Below, in pieces: positions 55,240 through 64,000 of a stretch of DNA of 64,000 nt. A program made the translations under genes and the position numbers. Location: contig NZ_AP022567.1 in NCBI RefSeq assembly GCF_010727475.1, positions 1,364,001 to 1,428,000 of the forward strand, read 5' to 3'. This DNA is from Mycolicibacterium mageritense. Its GTDB lineage: Bacteria > Actinomycetota > Actinomycetes > Mycobacteriales > Mycobacteriaceae. Each line of letters starts with the position of its first letter. The first letter of the stretch is position 1. The notes below the pieces were generated by a model. The model was given only the letters and a program-made list of their open reading frames with translations. It was not told where the DNA came from and did no database searches.

Positions 55240-57717
55240 ATGGCCGAGACCGGGCCGGAGCGCCTCGCGAATCTGCCCCCGGCCGCCCGCGGGGCTGTCG
55301 GAGCCGTGTTGGACGCCCCCGCACTGCCGGTCAAGCTGCTGTTCTCCGGCGGTATCGGCACCGGCAAGAGTTCGGTGCTCAGCGTCGTTCGCACGGCGCT
55401 ACGCGATGCCGGGCAGGTGGTGCTGACCCGGCCGCCACGTCCCGAAGACGCGCCCGATGCCGCGTTCGTGGTCGACGACGCGCACCTGCTCGACGACGCC
55501 GACCTCGACCTGCTCACCGAACGGGTCAGCGACCCGGCCGCGACCGTCGTCGCAGCAACGGCGCCGTTGGTGCATCGGCAGGCGTTGTCGGCGTTGATCA
55601 CGGCCGCCCAGCGGGAAAACCCGGTGGTGTCGCTGGGTGCCCTACCGGCCGCGGAGGTGAATCGCATCGTCGGGGCCGCGACTCCGGAGGCCGGCAGGTC
55701 GGTGCTGGCCGCGACCGCAGGCTTGCCGTTCCTGGTCGACGCCGCGGCGAATTCGCCCGCCGCAGCCGAGGACGCCGCCCGGTACGCGTTGATCGAACGG
55801 TTGCGCGGCATCGACGACCGCACCAGGGACACCCTGCTGATCACGTCGTTGAGCCAGGATCTGGGGTCCGACGACGTCGCGGCAGCCCTGCACCTGACGG
55901 GCGCCGAGGCACTGGCGGTCGTCGACCGGGCGCGGGCCAGCGGCCTGCTCGAGCCGTCCCACGACCGTGCGTTCCTGCGCCTGGTGCACGCCTGCATCGC
56001 CCAGATCGCCGGCACCGCGCGCCATCACGAGCTCGAAACCTCGCTGCTGACTTCACAACTGGAGTTGTCGACGCTGTCGGCCGACCTTGCGGTACGGCTG
56101 GCCGAGCACGGGCTGCGCGATGACCGTCTGGCCGAGGCCCTGGCCGAGTACGCGGCACGGGCGCGCACCCGTCCGGCACAGGCCGCGCGCCTGTACCGCG
56201 CCGCGGCCAGCGCGGGCGCCACAACGCTGAGCCCGCGACTGGCCGACGCGTTGGCGCTGACGGGCGACTGCGCGACCGCCGGACGGATGACCGACGAGCT
56301 GCTCGGGTCCGACGATCCTGCCGAGCGCGCAACCGCTGTCCGCATCGCCGCGAGCATCGCGATGCACGACGGCAGCGCAGCCCAGGCCGCCGATCTGTTC
56401 CGCTGGCTGGGTCCGTATCCGGATGCCGGGGTCAGTTCGGCCGGCGCGACGGCTTTTCTCGCCGCGGGCGACCTGGCCTCGGCGCGCACCGCGCTGAGTG
56501 CCGAGGACGCCGGTCCGCCCACGTCGACCGCACGGGCCGCGCGCAGCCTGGCCGACGGCCTGGTGATGTCGCTGGATCAGCCGTTCGCACTGGCCATCGC
56601 GCGCCTGGGCCAAGCCATCACCGCCGAACAGCAGGTCACCGCGGTGTCGCCGGACACCCCCGCGGCCCTGGTGACGCTCGGCGCGTTGCACGGCGGCGAC
56701 GCAGTGCGCGCACGCAGCGTGATCAGCCGGGCCGTGCGCGCACACGACGGCGATACCGCGTTTTCGCAGCACCGACATCGACTTTTGCTCGGCTGGGTGC
56801 GCATGCAGGACGGCCAGCTCGCGGCCGCTACCGCGGACGTCTCGGCGGTCGACACGGCAGCGCTGCACCGGCGCGATGCGTTGTGGGCGGCTGCGCTGCG
56901 CACCGGGATCGCGCGGCGCAGTGGTGACAGCGGGGCAGTCCAGAAGCACTGGTATGCCGCGATGGAAGTGCTCGCCGAATACTCGATCGACCTGTTCGCA
57001 CTGTTGCCGCTGGGCGAGCTGTGGGTCGCCGGCGCCCGGATGCGCCAGGTCGACCGGTTGCAGCACTCCCTGAACGAGGCCTTTGCGCTGCTGGAAGCCC
57101 TGGGTAAGCCCGTGCTGTGGTCGGTTCCGCTGCACTGGGCCGGGGTACACGCCGGGATCCTGTCCAACTCCCCCGACGCCGTCGCGCCGCACGGGCAGGC
57201 GTTGACCGCAGCCGCGGGCCACAGCACATTCGCCAGGGCATTGGCACATGCCGGACGCGCGTGGCTGCGTGTGCTGGCCAACCACGTCGACACCGACGAG
57301 GTCACCGCAGCGGCGCGGTCGCTCTCGCAATTCGGCCTGACCTGGGACGGCACGCGGTTGGCGAGCCAGGCCGCGCTGCAAACCCCCGACGCCCGCATCT
57401 CGCAGGCCATGCTGCAGCTGGCCCGCGACCTCAAACAGACTTCGGCCGTCGACGAGCCCCCGGCGGGCGAGATCGTCACCGCCGCGGCACCGATGCCTGC
57501 GGCGCCCAGCGGTTCACCGGCGAAACTCTCGGATCGGGAGCGCGAGGTGGCCGAACTACTGTTGCTCGGGATGCCCTACCGCGACATCGGCGGCCAGCTG
57601 TTCATCTCGGCCAAGACCGTCGAACACCACGTGGCCAGGATCCGCAGGCGGCTCGGCGCGGAGTCCCGCTCCGAAATGCTGTCGATGTTGCGAACGATGC
57701 TCGCGGCCGAGAACTGA
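55240..57717 (+). CDS. iniR: IniR, STAND/LuxR-type regulator of iniBAC
   Basis: Regulator of 825 residues. An N-terminal ATPase domain has Walker A GGIGTGKS at 37-44 and Walker B FVVDDAHLLDD at about 76-86. A long TPR-like helical region follows, and a C-terminal LuxR-type helix-turn-helix lies at about 765-820 (LSDREREVAELLLLGMPYRDIGGQLFISAKTVEHHVARIRRRLG). It is in the position of M. tuberculosis Rv0339c, described as IniR, a MalT-like ATPase that activates iniBAC in response to trehalose released on envelope damage. It is coupled to the Hsp70-like gene 8 bases upstream. Confidence 0.9.
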   Translation: MAETGPERLANLPPAARGAVGAVLDAPALPVKLLFSGGIGTGKSSVLSVVRTALRDAGQVVLTRPPRPEDAPDAAFVVDDAHLLDDADLDLLTERVSDPAATVVAATAPLVHRQALSALITAAQRENPVVSLGALPAAEVNRIVGAATPEAGRSVLAATAGLPFLVDAAANSPAAAEDAARYALIERLRGIDDRTRDTLLITSLSQDLGSDDVAAALHLTGAEALAVVDRARASGLLEPSHDRAFLRLVHACIAQIAGTARHHELETSLLTSQLELSTLSADLAVRLAEHGLRDDRLAEALAEYAARARTRPAQAARLYRAAASAGATTLSPRLADALALTGDCATAGRMTDELLGSDDPAERATAVRIAASIAMHDGSAAQAADLFRWLGPYPDAGVSSAGATAFLAAGDLASARTALSAEDAGPPTSTARAARSLADGLVMSLDQPFALAIARLGQAITAEQQVTAVSPDTPAALVTLGALHGGDAVRARSVISRAVRAHDGDTAFSQHRHRLLLGWVRMQDGQLAAATADVSAVDTAALHRRDALWAAALRTGIARRSGDSGAVQKHWYAAMEVLAEYSIDLFALLPLGELWVAGARMRQVDRLQHSLNEAFALLEALGKPVLWSVPLHWAGVHAGILSNSPDAVAPHGQALTAAAGHSTFARALAHAGRAWLRVLANHVDTDEVTAAARSLSQFGLTWDGTRLASQAALQTPDARISQAMLQLARDLKQTSAVDEPPAGEIVTAAAPMPAAPSGSPAKLSDREREVAELLLLGMPYRDIGGQLFISAKTVEHHVARIRRRLGAESRSEMLSMLRTMLAAEN

Positions 57718-57935
57718 CGGCGCGAGTCGGTGCCACGGATCGACGGCAGCGACGAAGATCACACGGGATCGTGGCGTAACTACACAGATGGCGTGTGACG
57801 AGGACCGGAGTCGATCAGGGCGAAACGCTGCCGTGCCCCGTCACCCTGCCGCTTCCCGTGCAGATAGTTAGTTAGGTCAGCCTTCGTAGCGGTCTGCGGG
57901 CCCGTGATGTAACTATGAGCAGGCATTGAGCCTAA

Positions 57936-57976
57936 GTTACCCACTGGTAACATAGTGCATGTTACTGACGGGTAAC
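57936..57976. promoter_or_regulatory. Two tandem palindromes upstream of etfD
   Basis: GTTACC-N4-GGTAAC at 57936-57951 (perfect) and GTTACT-N4-GGTAAC at 57961-57976 (one mismatch), centres 25 bp apart, ending 21 bases before the start. They look like TetR-type sites. A fatty-acid-degradation repressor is plausible given the function of etfD. Confidence 0.65.
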
Positions 57977-57997
57977 CGATAAAACCGGAGGCAAGCG

Positions 57998-60900
57998 GTG
58001 GAAAACACCCTCGAACACACCCTAGTTTTGTCGCGGCTGATTGTCGGGCTGCTGGCCACGGTGGTGGTGTTGGGTTTCGCTGCCAAGCGGGTGTGGTGGC
58101 TGACCAGGCTGATCAGCTCGGGGCAGAAGGTCGGCGATGAGCGGGGCCGCAAGGACCATCTGGTTCAGCGTTTCCTGAATCAGAACAAGGAAGTCTTCGC
58201 CCAGTCCAAGCTGCTGAAGTGGTCGATCCCGGGCCTGGCGCATTTCTTCACCATGTGGGGCTTCTTCGTGTTGGCCACGGTGTATCTGGAGGCTTACGGG
58301 GTGCTGTTCGACCCCGAGTTCCACATCCCGCTGGTCGGGCGCTGGGCGGTGCTGGGCTTCCTGCAGGACTTCTTCGCCGTCGCGGTGCTGGCCGGCATCA
58401 TCGTCTTCGCGATCATCCGCATCCGCAAAAACCCCGAACAGCTGGGCCGCGAGTCGCGCTTCTACGGCTCCCACAACGGCGGCGCCTGGACCATCCTGAT
58501 CATGATCTTCCTGGTCATCCTCACCTACGCGATCTTCCGCGGCGCGGCGGTCAACGTGTTGGGCGAGAACTTCCCCTACCAGTCCGGGGCGTTCTTCTCC
58601 GACGCCATGGCCGCCCTGTTGGCCCCGCTCGGGCACACCGCCAACGTGTGGATCGAAACCCTGGCGTTGATGGGCCACATCGGGGTGATGCTGGTGTTCC
58701 TGCTGATCGTGCTGCACTCCAAGCACCTGCACATCGGCCTGGCCCCGATCAACGTCACTTTCAAACGCCTGCCCGACGGGCTGGGCCCGCTGCTGCCCAT
58801 GGAATACAAAGGCAACAAGATCGACTTCGACGATCCCGCCGAAGACGCGGTGTTCGGCAAGGGCCGCATCGAGGACTTCACCTGGAAAGCCAACCTCGAC
58901 ATGGCCACCTGCACCGAATGCGGCCGCTGCCAATCCCAATGCCCGGCCTGGAACACCGGCAAACCCTTGTCGCCCAAGCTGGTGATGATGAACCTGCGCG
59001 ATCACCTGTTCGCGAAGGCCCCCTACATCATCGAAGGCACACCGATGCCCGAGGACGGCTCGGTCGACTTCGCCGCCCTGGGTGACAGCCTGCACGGCCA
59101 CGGGGTACCCGAGGACGGCTACGCCCGCATCGAAGGCTCCGGGCCCGCCCAGGCGCTGCGCCCCCTGGTCGGCACCGCCGAACAGGGCGGCGTCATCGAC
59201 CCCGACGTGCTGTGGTCGTGCACCAACTGCGGCGCCTGCGTCGAGCAGTGCCCGGTCGACATCGAGCACATCGACCACATCGTCGACATGCGCCGCTACC
59301 AGGTCATGGTCGAATCCGAATTCCCCGGCGAACTCGGCGTGCTGTTCAAAAACCTGGAAACCAAAGGCAACCCCTGGGGCCAGAACGCCAAAGACCGCAC
59401 CACCTGGATCGACGAGGTCGACTTCGACGTCCCGGTCTACGGCCACGACGTCGAGTCCTTCGACGGGTTCAGTACCTGTTCTGGGTCGGCTGCGCCGGCG
59501 CCGAAGACCGCGCCAAAAAGACCACCAAAGCCGTCGCCGAACTGCTGGCCACCGCCGGGGTGAAATTCCTGGTGCTGGGCACCGGGGAAACCTGCACCGG
59601 CGACTCCGCCCGCCGCTCCGGCAACGAGTTCCTGTTCCAGCAGCTCGCCGCGCAAAACGTCGAGACCATCAACGAACTGTTCGAAGGTGTCGAAACCGTC
59701 GACCGCAAGATCATCGTCACCTGCCCGCACTGCTTCAACACCATCGGCCGCGAATACCCGCAGCTGGGCGCCAACTACACCGTCGTGCACCACACCCAGC
59801 TGCTCAACCGCCTGGTCCGCGACAAGAAACTCATCCCGGTCACCTCCACCGGCGGCCCCGAAGTCACCTACCACGACCCCTGCTTCCTGGGGCGGCACAA
59901 CAAGGTCTACGAAGCTCCGCGCGAACTGGTCGAAGCCTCCGGGGTGACGCTCAAGGAAATGCCCCGCCACGCCGACCGCGGCCTGTGCTGCGGTGCCGGT
60001 GGCGCGCGGATGTGGATGGAAGAACACCTCGGCAAACGCGTCAACGTCGAACGCACCGAAGAAGCCATGGACACCGCCTCCACCATCGCCACCGGCTGCC
60101 CGTTCTGCCGCGTCATGATCACCGACGGTGTCGACGACGTGGCCGCCGCCCGCAACGTCGAGAAGGCCGAAGTGCTCGACGTGGCCCAGCTGCTGCTCAA
60201 CTCCCTGGACAAGAGCGCCGTCACGCTGCCCGAAAAGGGCACGGCCGCAAAGGAATCCGAGAAGCGGGCCGAGGCACGTGCTGCGGCCGAGGCCAAGGCC
60301 GAAGCCGCTGCGGCTGCGGCAGCGCCGGTGGTCGAGGAACCCGCTGCCGAGACGGCGTCGGAGGCTCCGGCCGCGGAGGCCAAGCCGGTGACCGGTTTGG
60401 GCATGGCCGGCGCCGCCAAACGTCCCGGCGCCAAGAAGGCTGCTCCGGCTGCCGAGGCATCGGCACCTGCCGCGGCCCCCGTCAAGGGCCTCGGCTTGGC
60501 CGGTGGTGCGAAGCGTCCGGGGGCGAAGAAGACCGCGTCACCGGCAGCCGAGGCCGCCCCTGCCGCCGAGGCACCGGCCGCTCCCGCGGCACCGGTCAAG
60601 GGTCTGGGCATCGCCGGTGGTGCGAAGCGTCCCGGCGCGAAGAAGACCGCGGCTCCGGCAGCCGAAGCTGCCCCCGCCGCCGAGGCACCGGCCGCTCCCG
60701 CGGCACCGGTCAAGGGTCTCGGCCTGGCCGCGGGCGCCAAACGCCCCGGCGCCAAGAAGACCGCGGCCGCACCTGCCCCGGCAGCATCCGCACCCGCTGA
60801 GGCACCCGCCGCCGAGGCACCGGCCGAGCCGGCCAAGCCCGAACCGCCGGTCGTCGGGCTCGGGATCGCCGCGGGCGCACGCCGCCCCGGCGCCAAAAAG

Positions 60901-61062
60901 GCCGCGCCCGCCGCGCCGAAGCCCGCCGCCGAGGCACCGGCAGCCGCTGCGCCCGAGGCTCCTGCGGAGACACCTGCAGAGCCGGCGGAGCCCGCCAAGC
61001 CGGAACCGCCGGTCGTCGGCCTCGGCATCAAGCCGGGCGCTCGGCGGCCTGGCAAACGCTAG
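57998..61062 (+). CDS. etfD: Membrane Fe-S ETF oxidoreductase EtfD, frame broken once
   Basis: Membrane protein that passes electrons from acyl-CoA dehydrogenases and ETF to the quinone pool; M. tuberculosis Rv0338c is EtfD. Five or so N-terminal helices (residues 10-250) resemble the NarI-type haem b domain. Two ferredoxin clusters follow (CTECGRCQSQCP, CTNCGACVEQCP), then two CCG domains (CPHCFNTIG, HDPCFLGR, CCGAGGARM, TGCPFCR). After ...ESFDGF at 59470 the frame is lost; it resumes as YLFWVGCAGA from 59473, as if one base of a GAG codon were missing. Repaired length is about 1021 residues. The C-terminus has six repeats of GLGxAxGAKRPGAKK, making this longer than the M. tuberculosis protein. 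The start is GTG after GGAGG. Confidence 0.88.
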
Positions 61063-61073
61063 ACAGGCATGGT

Positions 61074-61131
61074 CGAGTGGCCAGTCCTGACGCATGTTCG
61101 CCGCGAACTGTGCGTCATGGCTGGCCACTCG
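61074..61131 (+). terminator. Large stem-loop after etfD
   Basis: Arms CGAGTGGCCAG (61074-61084) and CTGGCCACTCG (61121-61131) are perfectly complementary, with an inner TGACGCA/TGCGTCA stem. A short GTTTAT follows instead of a full U-tract. Its place 12 bases after the stop fits a terminator of the etfD transcript. Confidence 0.65.
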
Positions 61132-61183
61132 GTTTATGTGGGCTTCACCGCAAATTTCAAAACAATTGGACTGCGGTGAGACC

Positions 61184-62458
61184 ATGGTGGACGTGACTAC
61201 CCATCAGCTGCCGTGGCAGGGCACCGGGCACCACCCCAAGCCACGTGTGTTCGCGCAATCGACCAAGTTGCAGGACGTCCTGTACGAGATCCGCGGACCG
61301 GTACACGAGCACGCCTCGCGGCTGGAGGCAGAAGGTCACCGCATCCTCAAGCTGAACATCGGCAACCCGGCGCCGTTCGGCTTCGAGGCCCCCGACGTGA
61401 TCATGCGCGACATGATCCAGGCCTTGCCGTACGCGCAGGGCTACTCCGACTCCAAGGGCATCCCGTCCGCGCGTCGCGCGGTGTTCACCCGGTACGAACT
61501 GGTCGAGGGCTTCCCCCGGTTCGACGTCGACGACGTGTTCCTCGGCAACGGTGTGTCCGAGCTGATCACCATGACGCTGCAGGCCCTGCTCGACAACGGC
61601 GATCAGGTGCTGATCCCCGCGCCCGACTACCCCCTGTGGACGGCGTCGACCTCGCTCGCGGGTGGCACCCCGGTGCACTACCTGTGCGACGAGACCCAGG
61701 GCTGGAACCCCGACATCGCCGACCTGGAGTCCAAGATCACCGACCGCACCAAGGCGATCGTCGTGATCAACCCGAACAACCCGACGGGCGCGGTGTACAG
61801 CCGCGAAACCCTCACCCAGATCGCCGATCTGGCGCGCAAGCATCAGCTGATGCTGCTGGCCGACGAGATCTACGACAAGATCCTCTACGACGACGCCAAG
61901 CACATCGCCTTGGCGTCGGTCGCACCCGATGTGCTGACCTTGACGTTCAACGGCCTGTCGAAGGCCTACCGGGTGGCCGGCTACCGCTCGGGCTGGCTCG
62001 TCATCACGGGCCCCAAGGAGCACGCGGGCAGCTTCATCGAGGGCATCAGCCTGCTGGCCAACATGCGCCTGTGCCCGAATGTCCCTGCGCAGCACGCGAT
62101 TCAGGTGGCCCTCGGCGGTCATCAGAGCATCGACGATCTGGTGTTGCCTGGCGGGCGCCTGCTCGAGCAGCGCGACACCGCGTGGGCGAAGCTCAACGAG
62201 ATCCCCGGCGTCTCCTGTGTGAAGCCTTCGGGTGCGCTGTACGCGTTCCCGCGGCTGGATCCCGAGGTCCACGACATCCACGACGATGAGCAGCTGGTGC
62301 TCGATCTGCTGCTGCAGGAGAAGATCCTGCTCACCCAGGGCACCGGATTCAATTGGCCCACACCGGATCACCTGCGTATCGTGACGCTGCCGTGGTCACG
62401 TGACCTGACCGCCGCGATCGAACGGCTGGGCAACTTCCTGGCCAGCTACCGGCAGTAA
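61184..62458 (+). CDS. aspC: Aspartate/alanine aminotransferase AspC
   Basis: PLP-dependent class I aminotransferase of 424 residues. The PLP lysine is K260 in GLSKAYRVAGYRSGW, with NPNNPTGAVYS and ADEIYDKILYD as the usual PLP-ring and pyridine-nitrogen motifs. It follows etfD in the same direction, the order found (inverted) for Rv0337c-Rv0338c in M. tuberculosis. Similar enzymes in actinobacteria and E. coli AlaA act mainly as alanine aminotransferases, so substrate preference is open. The ATG gives the normal N-terminus; longer in-frame starts run back into the hairpin. Confidence 0.93.
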   Translation: MVDVTTHQLPWQGTGHHPKPRVFAQSTKLQDVLYEIRGPVHEHASRLEAEGHRILKLNIGNPAPFGFEAPDVIMRDMIQALPYAQGYSDSKGIPSARRAVFTRYELVEGFPRFDVDDVFLGNGVSELITMTLQALLDNGDQVLIPAPDYPLWTASTSLAGGTPVHYLCDETQGWNPDIADLESKITDRTKAIVVINPNNPTGAVYSRETLTQIADLARKHQLMLLADEIYDKILYDDAKHIALASVAPDVLTLTFNGLSKAYRVAGYRSGWLVITGPKEHAGSFIEGISLLANMRLCPNVPAQHAIQVALGGHQSIDDLVLPGGRLLEQRDTAWAKLNEIPGVSCVKPSGALYAFPRLDPEVHDIHDDEQLVLDLLLQEKILLTQGTGFNWPTPDHLRIVTLPWSRDLTAAIERLGNFLASYRQ

Positions 62459-62516
62459 CCCGGCGCGGTGACTGTGCGCCCAGTAGGCGGACAGCCCCAC
62501 CCCATACGCTGACCAC

Positions 62517-63746
62517 GTGACGCATTCGCATTCCCACTCACACTCGCTGAGTGGCCCGGCTCCGCTGGGCCCGCTGGCCGCGAAGATCGTCGTCGGCCTG
62601 CTGGTGGTCATCGGGGTGGCGGTGCTCGCCGGTGCGGCGCTGCTGTGGCCCAGCCAGCAGAAGGTCGACATCCCGCTGCCGTTCCAGAATGCCGCGGGCG
62701 GTGCGGTGACCACTGAGGCGGGCCATGTGCTGTCCAGCAGCCTGGCCGACTGCGGCAGCCCGTCGGCAGGCGCGGTGCTGACCGCAAATCCCGTGGCCGC
62801 GACGCCGGGCGGCGGGCAGTGCGTGCAGAACCTGGTGGCCATCGACTCGGGGCCCAACAAGGGCGCCAAGACCCTCCTGGAATTCAGTGGCGGGCCGGGC
62901 CAGCCGAATCTGGCCGCCGGTGACGACATCCGGCTCAGCCGCCAGGTCGACGACTCCGGTGCCACCAGCTACGCGTTCTTCGACTACGAGCGGACCTGGC
63001 CGCTCATCGCGCTGGCCGCGGTGTTCGCGATCGTGATCGTCGCGGTCGCCCGCTGGCGCGGATTGCGGGCCCTGGTCGGCATCGTGGTGGCGTTCGTGGT
63101 GCTGGTGGCGTTCCTACTGCCCGCGCTGCGCGACGGCGCTCCGGCCGTGCCGGTGGCCCTGGTGGCGTCGGCGGCCATCCTCTACGCGGTGATCTACCTG
63201 GCCCACGGCGTCAGCTTGCGTACCAGCGCCGCGTTGCTGGGCACCCTGACCGCACTGCTGCTGGCCGCACTACTGTCCTGGGCCGCAATCGAATTAGCAC
63301 ACCTGACCGGCCTGTCGGAAGATCAGAACAACGAGGTCGCGGCCTATCTGGGCAACGTGTCGATCACCGGATTGCTGTTGGCCGGGTTCATCATCGGCTC
63401 CCTCGGTGTGCTCAACGACGTGACCATCACGCAGGCCTCGGCGGTGTTCGAGCTGGCTGAGCACGGCGGAACGCGGCGGTCGATCTTCGTCGGCGCCATG
63501 CGGGTGGGCAGTGACCACATCGCCAGCACGGTCTACACCCTGGTGCTCGCCTACGCCGGTAGTGCACTGCCGCTGCTGCTGTTGTTCAGCGTGGCCAACC
63601 GCTCGCTCGGCGACGTGCTGACGGGTGAGAGCGTGGCCATCGAGATCGCCCGCTCCGCGGTGGGCGGCATCGCGCTCGCGCTGTCGGTGCCGTTGACGAC
63701 GGGCATCGCCGCGGTGCTGGCCACACCGACCCCGGCCACCCGCTGA
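62517..63746 (+). CDS. YibE/F-family membrane protein
   Basis: Protein of 409 residues. The N-terminus is His/Ser-rich (THSHSHSHS), followed by one helix (about 22-45), an outer domain of about 100 residues with two cysteines, then seven or so helices. The motif GSLGVLNDVTITQASAVFEL in the second half is the YibE/F signature. Function is unknown in this family. The GTG start follows aspC by 58 bases. The His-rich head might bind metal. Confidence 0.85.
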   Translation: MTHSHSHSHSLSGPAPLGPLAAKIVVGLLVVIGVAVLAGAALLWPSQQKVDIPLPFQNAAGGAVTTEAGHVLSSSLADCGSPSAGAVLTANPVAATPGGGQCVQNLVAIDSGPNKGAKTLLEFSGGPGQPNLAAGDDIRLSRQVDDSGATSYAFFDYERTWPLIALAAVFAIVIVAVARWRGLRALVGIVVAFVVLVAFLLPALRDGAPAVPVALVASAAILYAVIYLAHGVSLRTSAALLGTLTALLLAALLSWAAIELAHLTGLSEDQNNEVAAYLGNVSITGLLLAGFIIGSLGVLNDVTITQASAVFELAEHGGTRRSIFVGAMRVGSDHIASTVYTLVLAYAGSALPLLLLFSVANRSLGDVLTGESVAIEIARSAVGGIALALSVPLTTGIAAVLATPTPATR

Positions 63747-63788
63747 CCGCTCGCGTTTGGCATCTCGCTGCCTGGGTATGCGGCGACG

Positions 63789-64000
63789 GTGAGCCCGCCT
63801 GACCACACCACCGACGTCACCTTCGAAGTCGACGGCACCGAGCGCCACCTGACTGTCGACAACCGGACGACGCTGCTCGACGCGCTGCGGGAACAGCTCG
63901 GCGTGACCTCACCCAAGAAGGGCTGCGACCACGGCCAGTGCGGATCGTGCACAGTGTTGATCGAAGGCCGTCGCGTGATCAGCTGCCTCGCGTTCGCGGT
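63789..64000 (+). CDS. 2Fe-2S subunit of a molybdenum hydroxylase (partial)
   Basis: The first 70 residues run to the window edge. The sequence has the plant-type 2Fe-2S motif C-x4-C-x2-C (KKGCDHGQCGSCTVLIEGRRVISCLAF), as in the small subunits of aldehyde or xanthine oxidoreductases such as PaoA/YagT. The FAD and molybdopterin subunits would be expected next. The GTG start is forced by a TGA just upstream in frame with the nearest ATG. Confidence 0.85.
   Translation, partial: MSPPDHTTDVTFEVDGTERHLTVDNRTTLLDALREQLGVTSPKKGCDHGQCGSCTVLIEGRRVISCLAFA

Noticed and set aside
58022..59446. 474-codon open frame opposite etfD
   Set aside because: Antisense shadow of the well-supported Fe-S reductase; no start signal or domain.

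Overview
The window is high-GC actinobacterial DNA and comes from a mycobacterium, most likely a fast-growing Mycolicibacterium of the M. smegmatis type. The evidence is the dnaK-grpE-dnaJ-hspR operon with HspR (HAIR) operators, an iniB-iniA-iniC locus, a type II flavohemoglobin, an LLM-type F420 oxidoreductase, and a gene set matching (from memory) the M. tuberculosis H37Rv neighbourhoods around Rv0337c-Rv0353 and Rv0384c-Rv0385. Genes are densely packed, often with ATGA or GTGA overlaps. I see no tRNA, rRNA, IS element, phage or CRISPR array.

Layout. 1-11 kb: clpB (3' end cut off), a GT1 glycosyltransferase, a CYTH protein, a GAP-family membrane protein, a TetR/membrane-protein pair around a palindrome, flavohemoglobin, an aldose-epimerase-like protein, a ferredoxin reductase and a PF10118-type hydrolase. 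11-15.2 kb: the minus-strand dnaK-grpE-dnaJ-hspR operon. clpB and dnaK share a GGAACA-N16-CGTT promoter of the SigH/SigE kind plus HAIR boxes. 15.3-19.1 kb: a vapBC pair, then an SPFH / zinc-ribbon / small membrane protein trio. 19.5-29.05 kb: a tandem glycine riboswitch followed by gcvP-gcvT-gcvH-glyA-sdaA-lipA-lpd, which encodes conversion of two glycines to pyruvate together with its own lipoyl synthase and E3. 29.2-34.3 kb: a frameshifted zinc-ribbon gene, an Abi-alpha/DUF4393-like and a DUF445 gene, an SDR/TetR pair and a LacI regulator. 34.4-38.4 kb: an arylsulfotransferase-like protein with an SsuABC/TauABC-type transporter. 38.4-44.7 kb: a membrane protein, FadR-type regulator, asparagine permease, di-iron MBL protein, lipoprotein, TIGR03085-type protein and LLM oxidoreductase.

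44.8-57.7 kb is the most interesting part. The known cell-envelope-stress operon iniBAC (dynamin-like GTPases IniA and IniC) and its STAND/LuxR regulator IniR are interleaved with two divergent Hsp70-fold proteins, each with one transmembrane helix and a Thr/Pro-rich outer tail. One Hsp70-like gene follows iniC in the same operon. The other precedes iniR by 8 bp. Two small neighbouring proteins have the same architecture, and three of the four share a PWY(K/R)-type juxtamembrane motif. An IniB-like paralogue sits between the two divergent units, and the upstream regions of both IniB-type genes carry repeated TTAGGGG elements. I propose this as one envelope-associated system: an ATPase/actin-fold sensor or anchor working with dynamin-like membrane remodelling proteins.

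57.9-64 kb: etfD (membrane Fe-S reductase for fatty-acid beta-oxidation), which carries an apparent one-base frameshift, then aspC, a YibE/F-family protein and the start of a 2Fe-2S molybdo-hydroxylase subunit.
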